Assembly (NCBI GenBank): GCA_963573315.1
Contig: OY752152.1
Location: forward strand, 434,001-498,000
Length of the DNA stretch: 64,000 nucleotides
Direction of reading: 5' to 3'
From: Entomortierella parvispora
Taxonomy: Eukaryota; Mortierellomycota; Mortierellomycetes; Mortierellales; Mortierellaceae
Below, piece by piece: positions 9,401 to 18,534 of this stretch (its first letter is position 1; each line of letters begins with the position of its first letter). The notes below the pieces were generated by a model. The model did no database searches, was not told the DNA's origin, and saw nothing but the letters and a program-made list of their open reading frames with translations. The position numbers and the translations under genes were made by a program.

Positions 9401-11799
9401 ATTCCACTTGTCTCTGGAGCAATTGAATACTGCTCGATATATGCCTTGATTTGCTTCTCGTCAAAAGGGACAACGACGGCCTCCTCAAATAGGTCCGAGA
9501 GGCCACGACCACGGGGACCTTCCTGTCGGGGCTCAAAATAGTTGCGGTAGTTTGGAATGAGATGTTGACTTTGACAGCTGATCACCATCTTGGCTGTCCA
9601 TTGTCGCGGCTTGTTCAGTCCATTGCTCATATACAAGTTGGTCCATTTACGGCACTCGTCGTATCCATCGCAGATCAAAGTGAACTTCTCCGACTTTTTG
9701 AGTTCGTCAATTTGTTCTGTAGAGAATATTTCCAGTTGCTCCAGATGCTGCTGGATGATGTCGCCATCTGTATCTTCTAATGTTTTTAGATCAACGAGGA
9801 GTGGAATACTTTGTCCAGGCTGGTACTTTTCCCAGAGATCACGCTCCAAGTGACTGTTGAATGTTGATTTTCCTGCTCCAGAGTCCCCAAGGACGAGCAT
9901 TACCTCTCGCTTGCTGGACAGGAAGGAACTGATCCGCTTTGCTAGTGGAACTAGGTTGTTGGCAGAAGCATGTAAACTCGCTTTTGACATGAGCGGGATG
10001 TAAATCGATTTGCAGTCGTATGCCTGGAGTCTCTCTTCTCGGAATCGGCTCAAATGGAGGTCGAGATTTGGGGCGTTATTGACTTCCTTCAACAGCAGGG
10101 ATGACTTTGGTAGTGGCAAACGAGATGCAAGTGGGTACGGATGTGAGAACGGCGCGTCTCCTTTTCTTTCGATGTCCTGCTTCAACATCTTGACCCACGT
10201 CTGAATTCTAGAGTCTCCAGTCGTTGGGGTCGGACCTTTTGACAGGGACTCTGAGATGCGCTGGAGAATCGTTGCCACCCATCTTTTGAGATCCTGGTGA
10301 TCTTTCGAGTCTTCATTCGCTTTATATAGTGCGCCGAGGAATACCACGGCATGCAGACGAGTGTTGTCATCCCAGGATGGATCAATGGCTGCCTCGCCTA
10401 GTAGCTGACAGATACCCCATTGAAACAGGTAGCCGTGATGACTAGGCGCCTCACAGATCAGTTTGTTCAGATCGGCAAACAGTCCCTTGCGGACTAACTC
10501 CTGGGCGCTCCGGAGAGTGATATACCAAAGCGCTTTTTGTCCCGAGTCGAACCCCTCCATCAGGCTGTCGAAGAGTCCTAGCCCAGCCTCAAAGAGTACA
10601 GGTACGTCTTCAAATCCAGCCTTGATGAACTTGCACGTGTCGATAACGGACTTTTGGACTTCCTGCAGACCTTCTATGACCTCATTAAGGTCCAACTCGG
10701 CGACACCTTCTGTTTGTATGGGACCACGTGCCATACCTGCAAAATGTCGAAGAGAGCTCTGGAGCGGGTTTTCGTCGTCCGGTATCCATTGCAAAGCCTG
10801 AAAGGCGTACACGTATTGGTAACGCAAGAATGGATCCTTGTGAGTCTTGAGTCCTGTCAAAATTCGAAGTAAAGGCCCGTGTTCCTGGATGCGATTCAGA
10901 TCCTGAATTTTTTGGCTGGCCATGAAATCGAGTAACCTGGAGATGGCCATTGTTAAATAGACAGAGTTCTGTTCACACTGCTGAGCAGGATCTTCAAGGC
11001 GCCAGCGGATGGATCGTAGGATCTGGACCATATCATCAGTATGAAGACTGCCAGGCCGAGAATCCTCAACCAGTTGGACGAGTCCATAAAGTACATCCAC
11101 ATCCAGGTGAGCCGCCTTGTGGAAAGTCCTGAGAAAACAGTTTAGAAGTTTTCGGTAGTGCGAAACGTCTAGAACAGGTCCCAAAAGAACGATTTCTCGG
11201 ACGGCCTCGGCGTCCTTGGTGGGATGGCTGATGAATTTGTCGACCACTCGTTCTAATTGCCGGATTATATGGTCTTTTTCAAGAGGTTGGCGCTCCATCC
11301 TTTGTCTCCAGTCCAGATGAGCCACTGGCGCTGTTGCATACGACGACACAGTTGATGCTGAGAGCGATGTCGTTGATGACGACGATCTTGAGGAAGGGGA
11401 TGCTGATGACGACGACGATGATGATGATGATGGTGATGTTGGGCGTGATGGCTCTGCCAAAAGACTGGCGCAATATACGAGTGTACTAGTCTCCTCAATA
11501 CGGTCTCCAGTGACGGGAAGGTGAATCTCAGTCTCGATCTTGGATACGTTATTTCGAAAAATATTAGACCCGATCGGATCCTGTTTCGTTTCCTGGCGAG
11601 AGTTCGATATAAGCGTGGGATTGTGGGCAGGTTGCCCGCTCAAGCTGGTCGGTGACGATTGAAGAAGATTCTTGAATTTGGCAAGCCGTGATTCCTTTGT
11701 TTTAGAGGATGAGGGTGGTGCTGAGCTTGGCGCAAGGAACCTGGCAGATGCTGTGCTGAAGCTCGCAGGTGGACGAGCTGGGTGAGGCGAGTTCGTCAT
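6454..11799 (-). CDS. STAND protein: NACHT NTPase, pentapeptide repeats, about 14 WD40 repeats
   Basis: Uninterrupted 1781-residue frame from the ATG at 11799. Residues 1-150 are low-complexity (Ser/Thr-rich). Residues about 170-550 are helical and unassigned, possibly armadillo-like. A NACHT-type NTPase follows: P-loop GDSGAGKST near residue 635 and Walker B LICDGYDE near 709. Pentapeptide repeats (A[D/N]LxxAxL type) lie at about 1080-1135. About fourteen WD40 repeats occupy 1150-1770, enough for two seven-bladed propellers. The architecture is that of signal-transducing STAND ATPases with a sensor repeat array, which in fungi are linked to non-self recognition and regulated cell death. The ligand is unknown. 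The C-terminal tail closely resembles that of the gene at 62477-64000, so the two are paralogues. Cytoplasmic location is expected, as there is no signal peptide. Confidence 0.9.
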   Translation of the reverse strand: MTNSPHPARPPASFSTASARFLAPSSAPPSSSKTKESRLAKFKNLLQSSPTSLSGQPAHNPTLISNSRQETKQDPIGSNIFRNNVSKIETEIHLPVTGDRIEETSTLVYCASLLAEPSRPTSPSSSSSSSSSASPSSRSSSSTTSLSASTVSSYATAPVAHLDWRQRMERQPLEKDHIIRQLERVVDKFISHPTKDAEAVREIVLLGPVLDVSHYRKLLNCFLRTFHKAAHLDVDVLYGLVQLVEDSRPGSLHTDDMVQILRSIRWRLEDPAQQCEQNSVYLTMAISRLLDFMASQKIQDLNRIQEHGPLLRILTGLKTHKDPFLRYQYVYAFQALQWIPDDENPLQSSLRHFAGMARGPIQTEGVAELDLNEVIEGLQEVQKSVIDTCKFIKAGFEDVPVLFEAGLGLFDSLMEGFDSGQKALWYITLRSAQELVRKGLFADLNKLICEAPSHHGYLFQWGICQLLGEAAIDPSWDDNTRLHAVVFLGALYKANEDSKDHQDLKRWVATILQRISESLSKGPTPTTGDSRIQTWVKMLKQDIERKGDAPFSHPYPLASRLPLPKSSLLLKEVNNAPNLDLHLSRFREERLQAYDCKSIYIPLMSKASLHASANNLVPLAKRISSFLSSKREVMLVLGDSGAGKSTFNSHLERDLWEKYQPGQSIPLLVDLKTLEDTDGDIIQQHLEQLEIFSTEQIDELKKSEKFTLICDGYDECRKWTNLYMSNGLNKPRQWTAKMVISCQSQHLIPNYRNYFEPRQEGPRGRGLSDLFEEAVVVPFDEKQIKAYIEQYSIAPETSGIFGQEPVWTADEYMDQLERFHNMSDLVKNPLLLKMLLDILPRIDGTSTEITRASLYDEFVQQHFEIELNRLTAKKSPSKMSMMEHNVLIPVEADFIQRGIDFSRQLSESIFRELNGVNTVKYSDCGDEKTWKAALFGPDPKVKILRESSPLVRRAIIQGVGPTSSAKNQLQNDECLYAFAHRSILEYFYSCRIFDPRGNPDHLDLASCLTSTASPSPLSQHPFGIKNLVSEHSIIGFLCDRVQQSDEFKYQLRAIVELSKSDPSLSQAAANAMTILVQRGVPFHGTDLRGIQIPGANLTAGLFDSAQLQGANLKRVNLTKAWLRQADLSSAQMEGVRFGENPALDVEGFKRCAVSLDGKLMAVAHNTIAGNGRVSVFDVSVWKEVRRFRDHASQVWSVDITMSGSHVASGGVDDAVRVWSMQGGESSLILMGHSGSVNDVSFSPNERQLASASSDTTVRLWNMETGDVLFVLDQHTESVSCVAWSPDGKIVATASCDGEIRLWSSRTGFTERILGTKTELLKDVRLSFSPNSQRLVSSANKNLKLWDLRNSSEAIVLKGHTEEINSVAFSRDGQRIASASRDRSVRLWHMESGAFVNSWTSHAEWVKCVVFLSDREIISGTDRSIKIWALGKEELIENDMGLSLELPLHDDEVTSVFFSPDGHDVFSCGRDSAVRQWSAETGYSRPLKIQPATSDLADYTTDSFQFFISGNDLVRYDLRNSSAALMIDHLSESGKHVAYSKCGQWVATWDNDCLVRLINLHAGITERVLSDHNDVVTVAVFSPNGRQLVTSGLDRAVLVWDTEVAQCTAVWDYGSRALAYSLCGTFLAMTDWATLHIWDFSAEEFVHRSDLHESAIGSIDWSPCGEWIATAGMDCSVRLWKKQMNGTKPSWSCKAQVREFAGEVCSVAWNQAARLEFVTGCRDRSVCVWRVVEDEVGAKVQVNMIWGSFASRLNCTGARISEVIGLGTMEKTLLLQRHAVEK

Positions 11800-12404
11800 G
11801 GCAAAGTCCTATCTAGATTGAAATGTGTTAACAAGAGTCCATTTCTCTGCAGAACGGAGTTGAGCCTTGTTCTTACCTTTGCAGGCTAGTGTTGTGGTAC
11901 CTGAGTCACGAACGATACACGCCTGTTTGAATAATGAGATCAACTACTTGAGAGTTCACCCTCTATGTGGATCATCGCAACAGAAAAGACTCAGCAACCT
12001 GCGGATACCGAGGACAACGGAAACAATCCCTTTTACCTGCGCTGTTGCGGCACCTGTTACTAGACCAAAAAGGGTGGGAGAGCAGTGGACAGAATGATGA
12101 TTGAATGCAATGAACGAAGGAGTGAGATGAATGAATGAATGAAACATGCAAGGCACAGGGCATCCAGGAGATGAGGCGTCCGTTACAGACTCTGTGCCTC
12201 TCCCCACCAACCAACAAATGTGACACGATGCACTGACCTCCCAAGACTGTGGCGGCAGGAAGGTTCATTGAACGACCAAACGGCCGCACCACTTTACGCC
12301 CAACGCCACCAACTCGCCCCTGAACGCTCTTTTTTTTTGAATAATACTATCGCCTTTATGTTTGACGTGAAGAGACGTTTTTTATTTCACGAGGGTGTGG
12401 GTAT
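11800..12404. other. intergenic, 0.6 kb
   Basis: Upstream of the STAND gene and downstream of the adhesin-like gene. It contains a short ATGA/ATTG-rich simple stretch at about 12120-12145. No gene is recognised. Confidence 0.5.
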
Positions 12405-14070
12405 TTAAACAAACGCAAGAGTGACTGATCCCAAGGGCGACTTCATATCAATCGATCCACGACTGTCCTTGTTACCCTCCTCGTTCTTCAGGTGCTTATC
12501 ACCCTCCTTGATACGAGATGTCTGCTTCTCGTACACAATCTCGCTCTCCGAGAAGGGGTTCTGAGAAATACGTGTTGAGCCCAAGTGCGTCTCGAGCTTG
12601 AAATGGCCCAAAAAGTTGTCCGAGACCTGGGTCTTGAGGGATCCAGTGTTGGCAGAAGATCGAAGGTAGAGCAATTGGTCCTTCTCCAGCGTAATGGCTT
12701 GCTGAACAGATCCAGTCTTGGATGAGGTCGACAGGTTAAGATCAACCACGGACGCATCCTTGGAGGACTTGCCGGTCGAGGGACTGACCTCCACCTTGAC
12801 TTCACCAGTGTTGGAGGCGACTTCGACGTGATGCTCCGCAGACGCGAACAAGGATGAGAAAGAAACGGGGGCGGTCTTGACACCAAAGTACAAATGACCG
12901 GTCGTGACCTTGGCCTCAATATCCAAAGGTCCCTGAAGAACGGCACCAGACTGAACAGCAGCGACCTCCATCTTTCCAGTTTCGACCAAAGCACGGAACT
13001 GATCAGCGAGGATCAAGCCTCGGGAGATGAAATGACCCACGGCCGCCTTGACCTTGAACAGCTCAAAGGACACATCCGAAAGCTGCTCCGATGCATCAAT
13101 GATGATCAACCCACCGTCGACCGTAATCGATCCATATTCGGTGAAGGACTCTGGGACAACAATCTCAATTTCGAAACGAGCACAGGCCTTGTACCGACCA
13201 TGCGAATGACTGTCGTCCTCTTCGACCCAACGGTCTTCAAACCAAAGCAAAGCCTCAAATTCCTCCTTGGACTCAGAGATCTCGAGATGAACTCCCTGAA
13301 CCACGATATCAAACTTGTCCTGCTTCTTGATCTCCTCCTCACCCGTGGGCGTGACTTTGCCAGAGAGACGAAGAGTGGGTTCCGAGACGTCGCCCTTGAC
13401 AATCTTGACCTGACTGGCCAAGTTGCCCTTTCCAGTCTTCAGCTTGAAGTTCTTGGCCGAGGTGGAAAACGTGGAAGGACCCTCCCAATCAACAGCGTGA
13501 TCTTTGCAAACATCATGGAAACCGTCTCCAAAGATAACATCTGTGCTGCTGTTGCTATCGTTGTCGCCATGGCTCAAACCGTCACGGGAGTAAGGGAAGA
13601 ATCGTGGCTGGATGTAGTTGTGGTAGACCCAGATCAAGAACAAGAGTGCAAACAACCTTTTGCAAAAGTTGAATCTCTTCTTTCCATTGCCTATTGTTGG
13701 AAGAGGGGAATGGATAGGAGACATTCACCGAGATGGTTAGTCCTCCGGCTCTGCTCTGTGGTTTTCTGTATTGGGGATTTGTGTCACACTCAAACTTACA
13801 CTTTCTACCACTCGCGCAACGATTCTCTGTCGCAGCCGTTGCGGAGTACATGGGTAGGTACCCGTTGGCCGCCTTCTCATTCGTCATGTCCAATCGGTAC
13901 TCTTGTGCTGGGTATGCGGGCAAGGCTGGCTCATGGGGTGCATGTGGTGGCTGTTGGTTGTGGTTATCGTGGTTATGATGTCCGAGCAAAGGTCGGCTCT
14001 CACCGTTGTGCACACAGCAGACGGGTGGGTATCTGGAAAAGCTGTTATTGCAGCTGTTATTGTTGGCCAT
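12405..14070 (-). CDS. type II membrane protein with adhesin-like (DUF4097-type) repeat domain
   Basis: Two exons, 13800-14070 and 12405-13690, joined in phase 1 across a 109-nt intron (GTAAGT ... AACAATAG), give 518 residues. The ATG at 14070 (MANNNSCNN) is the first in frame. The N-terminal ~90 residues are His/Pro/Asn-rich and probably cytosolic. One hydrophobic segment (LFALLFLIWVY, about residues 100-120) acts as a signal anchor. The large C-terminal part is rich in repeated short beta segments such as VDGGLIIID, SNTGEVKVEV and SANTGSLKTQV, the pattern of DUF4097-type beta-solenoid domains. The topology places this part outside the cytosol. The role is unknown; a cell-surface or lumenal structural function is inferred. 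Confidence 0.7.
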
Positions 14071-14233
14071 GATGTGCAAGAGTAGAGGTATGAGAAAAGA
14101 TTATTGACAAGAGATGGAAGGGAAGGGACTATAACGTAGAAGAGGACAAGTTGCGTGTTGAAAGAGAGACAAAAAAGAAAGAGGGGATGCTCAATTGCTC
14201 CCTAGAATTTATAAGAGTTCCTGGTCGAGACTG

Positions 14234-14263
14234 CGGGTCTCGGCATGTTTGTGCCAAGACCCG
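14234..14263. repeat. inverted repeat, 12-bp arms with one mismatch
   Basis: Arm CGGGTCTCGGCA (14234-14245) pairs with TGCCAAGACCCG (14252-14263) around a 6-nt loop. A second perfect hairpin, GAGCAG-AAT-CTGCTC, follows at 14283-14297. Both lie about 160-230 bp upstream of the ATG at 14070. They could be regulatory or the remnant of a small mobile element; neither is shown. Confidence 0.6.
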
Positions 14264-14593
14264 TCCTCGAGACTAAGTTTGTGAGCAGAATCTGCTCGCA
14301 TAATTTTGTGCCCTCTGCTAGTCTAGCGGCGTCTGACCATTCTCTGACATAATAATGGAAGCAAAAGTCGCTCTCTGGCGATGATCTGTGCTTGGAGGGG
14401 GGGGGCTAAAGGGATTCCTGGTGGATCATGATGCCCTGGAGTTTGCCCATCAGTCGTTCAGGTACACTTGCGCTGCCTCTATTGCCTCTTCACGATCCAA
14501 GGACGGAACATTTGATCCGGTGTACTAAGCCCTTTGCTAATTCCCATTACGGGAATAAACGAGGTTGAGTCAAGGCGTCCAACAGGACATTTG

Positions 14594-14674
14594 AGAAGAG
14601 GTGTGGCGCGAACAGAGAGAAGAAGAGGTATGGCGCGAACAGGGAGGAGAAGAGGTGTGGCGCGAACAGGGAGG
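14594..14674. repeat. 27-bp tandem repeat, three copies
   Basis: Units at 14594-14620, 14621-14647 and 14648-14674 share the core GGYRTGGCGCGAACAG with a few substitutions. It lies in intergenic sequence 3' of the MCT-like transporter. Confidence 0.75.
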
Positions 14675-14929
14675 AGGGAAGGCCAAGCATGCGCAAAACA
14701 CACAAAAAAAATGCCAAGAACAGGACTGTCTTTTCGATCTGGGACGACAATCGCGCCCATTTTGGCAGCAGGGAAGCCAATTTGTCGACTTGCGCGGCGT
14801 GGGGGCGTGTTGCGCGACCAAGGCCTCTTTGAGCACGAACAGACCCTGCCTATACCGCTTGCAGTGGAGTGAACTAATGAAAAAAAAATGCCAGTTGAGG
14901 TTTATTGATGAGGAGAAAGAGCTTGCATG

Positions 14930-16797
14930 CTACGCAATCGCAAAAATCTTCTTGTTCAATCGGAAACGAATGAACAACACAAAGAACGCTGCCACAATTG
15001 GAGACAGGCCTGCAAAGATGATAGCTCCGATATACTTTCCATTCTGAGCACCCATGATCGCCGTCGCAATGGGAGCTCCTAACAAGTTACCAACCACGTT
15101 TCCAAAGTACAGAATACCCAAGGCGGCAGAGAGCCTTTCGACCCCCACGACCTGAGCCACGACCACAGGGAAGATACTGATGAACCTATTTATGTAACCA
15201 AGTGAAGGGGCGAGGGATTAGCGCAGTTTTCAACATTGGAGACAAATGGCCTTGATCCCCCATCAACAACATCCCCTTGGTCTTCCTCTGTCAATCTCTT
15301 ACCCTCCTCCAAAGACACCATAGAAGACCATGAACACTGTTAGAATGGTGATCGTGGATGAGACCGACCAGATGGCCAAGCAAGAGAATCCAGCCATAAA
15401 ACAGCATACGAACAAGGTGTTGGTGCGTCCCAATTTATCCGCAGCAACACCAAGTCCAACACGAGAAACAGCATTGATACCAGAGTAAATACTGATCAGG
15501 TTGGCACCAGTGGTGGGACTCTGGAGCAACTCGACGTTACTATAGGTGGGGACCAGGAATACAGGGACCATGTAGCCTAGAGAAAGACGAAAATAGAAGT
15601 TTTCGGGCGCGTTAATAAATCAAGCAGAAAAAAATGAAGGGGGTCAGGGGGGAGAGATTGGATTGTCCTAGGAAAATTGATTCGTAATGACACTACAGCA
15701 CACTTACCAAAAGTAACCACAAAAGCTGTCATCATTAGCCATCCAAATCCCTTGACTCTGAACAAACTGAAATCAAAGATAGCGCCCTTTTTAACCGCCT
15801 GAACCCTGGGCCGAATGAAAGCAAAAATAGCCATCAAGAAACCCAAGATACAAAAGCCAATGATACGTTGACACCAATGGACCCCGACCTTGGAGATCAA
15901 GAACCGCGTCAAGGGCGCCAAGGCCAATCCACCAATTCCGGATCCAGCGACAGCGATACCATTTGCCAACCCACGTTTCTTCTCAAAGTATTGGGCCGTC
16001 ACCGAGATGGACGAAAAGAACACAAGACCACCTCCACATCCAAACAAGAGACCTTGTGTTATGTAAAGTTGCCACAATTGGGTTGCGAAACTGGCCAAAA
16101 TAAAGCCCAAAGATGCCACCACGATACCGATCAAGACGACTAGCCTCAGACCCAAGAACCGAGTCATAGGCGCCACAAAGGGACCTGGGATAAACATGGC
16201 GGCGGTACCAATAGACCCGACCCAAGAGAGCTGTGTGGCCGGTGCTCCATTAAAGGCACCCGACTGGAGGAAATACGCTTGGTAGACGCCAAAGGTAATA
16301 TTTCCACCAAAGCACCAAAAGTTGACAATGAACGAGGCCAAGACCACCAGCCATCCAAACCCTCCCTCAGGATAATCCAAAAGCTTGGTAACATTCTCGT
16401 GTGGGTTGACAGACTCGGCGACTTCGGTGGCTGAACTTGAGGTGGAGGATGATGTTCGTCCGCCAGTCTTGTTGTGCTCGGTGTGCACGGCCTCTATTGC
16501 TACGCCGTCCTCCTCTTGTTTCTCGGATTCAGAGATGTCCTCAAGTTTTCCGGAAAAGGAGACCGGACGTGAGCCCGCGCTTGCTGTTGAGTGACGATGG
16601 AAATGGTGTGAGTGGGAGTGAGGGTGATGGGGCGTACTCTCTTCGTCCTCGAATTGGGCAGAGAGAGCTAAACTTGCAGAAGAAGGGTTCTCAAGTGTCA
16701 TGGCCAAGGTAGAGGTCTGAATTGTTGCTGCCGGTCCATCATTGTCTTCTTGGCCGTAAAAGGGCGTATGTGAGACGTGCGTGCTTGAGGATGCCAT
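14930..16797 (-). CDS. MFS transporter, monocarboxylate (MCT)-like
   Basis: Exons 15708-16797, 15303-15576 and 14930-15185 join in phases 1 and 2 and total 539 residues; introns are 131 and 117 nt. A Ser/His-rich cytosolic N-terminus of about 140 residues precedes the MCT-type opening PEGGFGWLVVL, followed by about twelve hydrophobic segments. A loop AADKLGRTNTL between later helices fits the MFS motif. The family moves monocarboxylates or related small acids with protons across the plasma or organelle membrane; in fungi most members have unknown substrates. Nothing in the flanking genes indicates the substrate. Confidence 0.86.
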
Positions 16798-18534
16798 TCG
16801 CAGCGAGTTCGTTCTCGGTAAACGGTGAGGATGTGAGATTGGTGTTACAGGTAGCAGTGGTATGCAAGAGACAGCTGTGCTTGTGTGGGAAAGGAGACTG
16901 CGCAGGGCAGGGTATAGGATGGGAATGGGTATATATTGCGAAAATTAACGATAACAAAATGCTGGAACTGAGGCAGAACAAGTGGGTGGAGGGTAGAGGT
17001 GGGAGGGTTGATAGACAAATCAATAAAACATTTGGGAGAGGGAGAAACAACAACGCTTTTGAAAGAGAGTCTTTATAAGAAAACAGGGGATGGGTGACAG
17101 GCGGGCGAAGAAAGAGTTTGCTTCGAACCGAGAACTAAGAGAAACCATTAAAGGTGCGCAGATGAACTCAAATAAGGAGCAAATGGTGAGTGGCGAGAGC
17201 AGGCACAGGGATCCTCTTTTTCCTCTTTCTCCTTCCACTCTTCCTACTGTACCCTCCTGCGCCCTTTGCACAGCTTCTCAAGAAAAAGATAGATGAGCGT
17301 GAGTAAAGAAACGGAAAACCACTCTCCGCCCAGCCCTCTGTCCGCCTTGTGTTTGTCGATCGAACCTAAGTGGCAAGAAAGAGCACCCTTTCTGCAAGGA
17401 GAATTTTTTGCTGAAAAGGTTTTGAATGTGTTGCACTCTGAACCAAATACAGCACTAATCAGGCCAATTGCTGTACCCACCCCATCACGAATAACGACTT
17501 GATGACTCCTCTTTTTTTTTGCGGTATACACTGCGGTGAGCTGACTTCAAACATCCCACAGATCAGTCGATCTCTCGCTCACCCTCCCTCCTTCTGGATA
17601 TAGCTTACTCCTCAGTACCACCGCCAGCAGCTCTTCCAACATCGCATTGCGAAGTCGTGGTGTCAGCTTGCCTCTCATCCCGTGGATAAATGCATTACCC
17701 TGTAGTGATGCCCACATCGCTGTTTTCTGAGCACAAAAACAATGAGGTTAGCGGTCTATGGGTTAGTAGAGGATGCGACGACAGTGAGCTGGAGAGTAGA
17801 GGTCAATACTGTAACAAGAAATCATCAACAAACCAACAGTCAAGGTCTTTCAAAGTGTGCGTCCAAAGACGGGCACCAGAAAATTGTGAATGGAAGGGAT
17901 AATGCACTGTCTGCTGGACGAAAATCAAATGCGTGCAAAGAGAACTTACAAAGGACGAAGGGGAACGACACTTTGACTTTTACAGTGGCCGGATGAGGTT
18001 TTTGCCGCATGTGCCTGTGAATGAGGGGAAAGCGTTGGTTCCTCAGCAATCTTTAGCGGGGAAGATGGACAACATTGGGAAACATCCTCCTTCCCCCCCG
18101 CTTCCGCCCTTATCGAGTGTGAGCAAAAGCAGCTCGTCTGTCATGGCAGTTCTTGTTTGCGCCCAACGAGAAAGAATGTCATGCGACATTTTATTTTGCG
18201 ACACTCAAAAATGCAGTGTGGGAGGGGAAGCACCCAGGAAAAAGAAAAAGCGATTGATTTCCTCGGGTTCATTAGACGGGCGAGTTGGCCACGCAAGAGA
18301 CCAGGCGAATCGAAGCGCAACATGGCATTGATTGCCCCCAAATTAAGGTTGTTGGTTGAGCCTGATCCGAACAGAGTTTAGGTTTGCCGTTTGTGCCATT
18401 GCAAACTAAGCCCCTTGAGGGACGATGGTCGAACGGAGAACAGTTGCAGGGGTTTTGATTCTTTTTTATTTTTTTTTTTATTTGTTACAATCATGGTGGA
18501 TTGATTCAGTTGTACGAGTTCAGAAGCTATGTTG
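16798..18534. other. intergenic, 1.7 kb
   Basis: Upstream of the MCT-like gene and downstream of the SMG6-like gene. Several short open frames occur, but none has an ATG start with family resemblance or plausible splicing. An unrecognised RNA gene cannot be excluded. Confidence 0.45.

Larger units (their letters stand above)
14071..14929. other. intergenic, 0.86 kb, with hairpins and a minisatellite
   Basis: Promoter region of the adhesin-like gene and 3' flank of the MCT-like gene. It carries two inverted repeats (14234-14263 and 14283-14297), a G10 tract near 14397, and a 27-bp tandem repeat (14594-14674), listed separately. No gene is seen. Confidence 0.55.

Noticed and set aside
18292-18312. 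Possible minus-strand tRNA B-box (TTCGATTC)
   Set aside because: No matching A-box or acceptor stem at the required distance.
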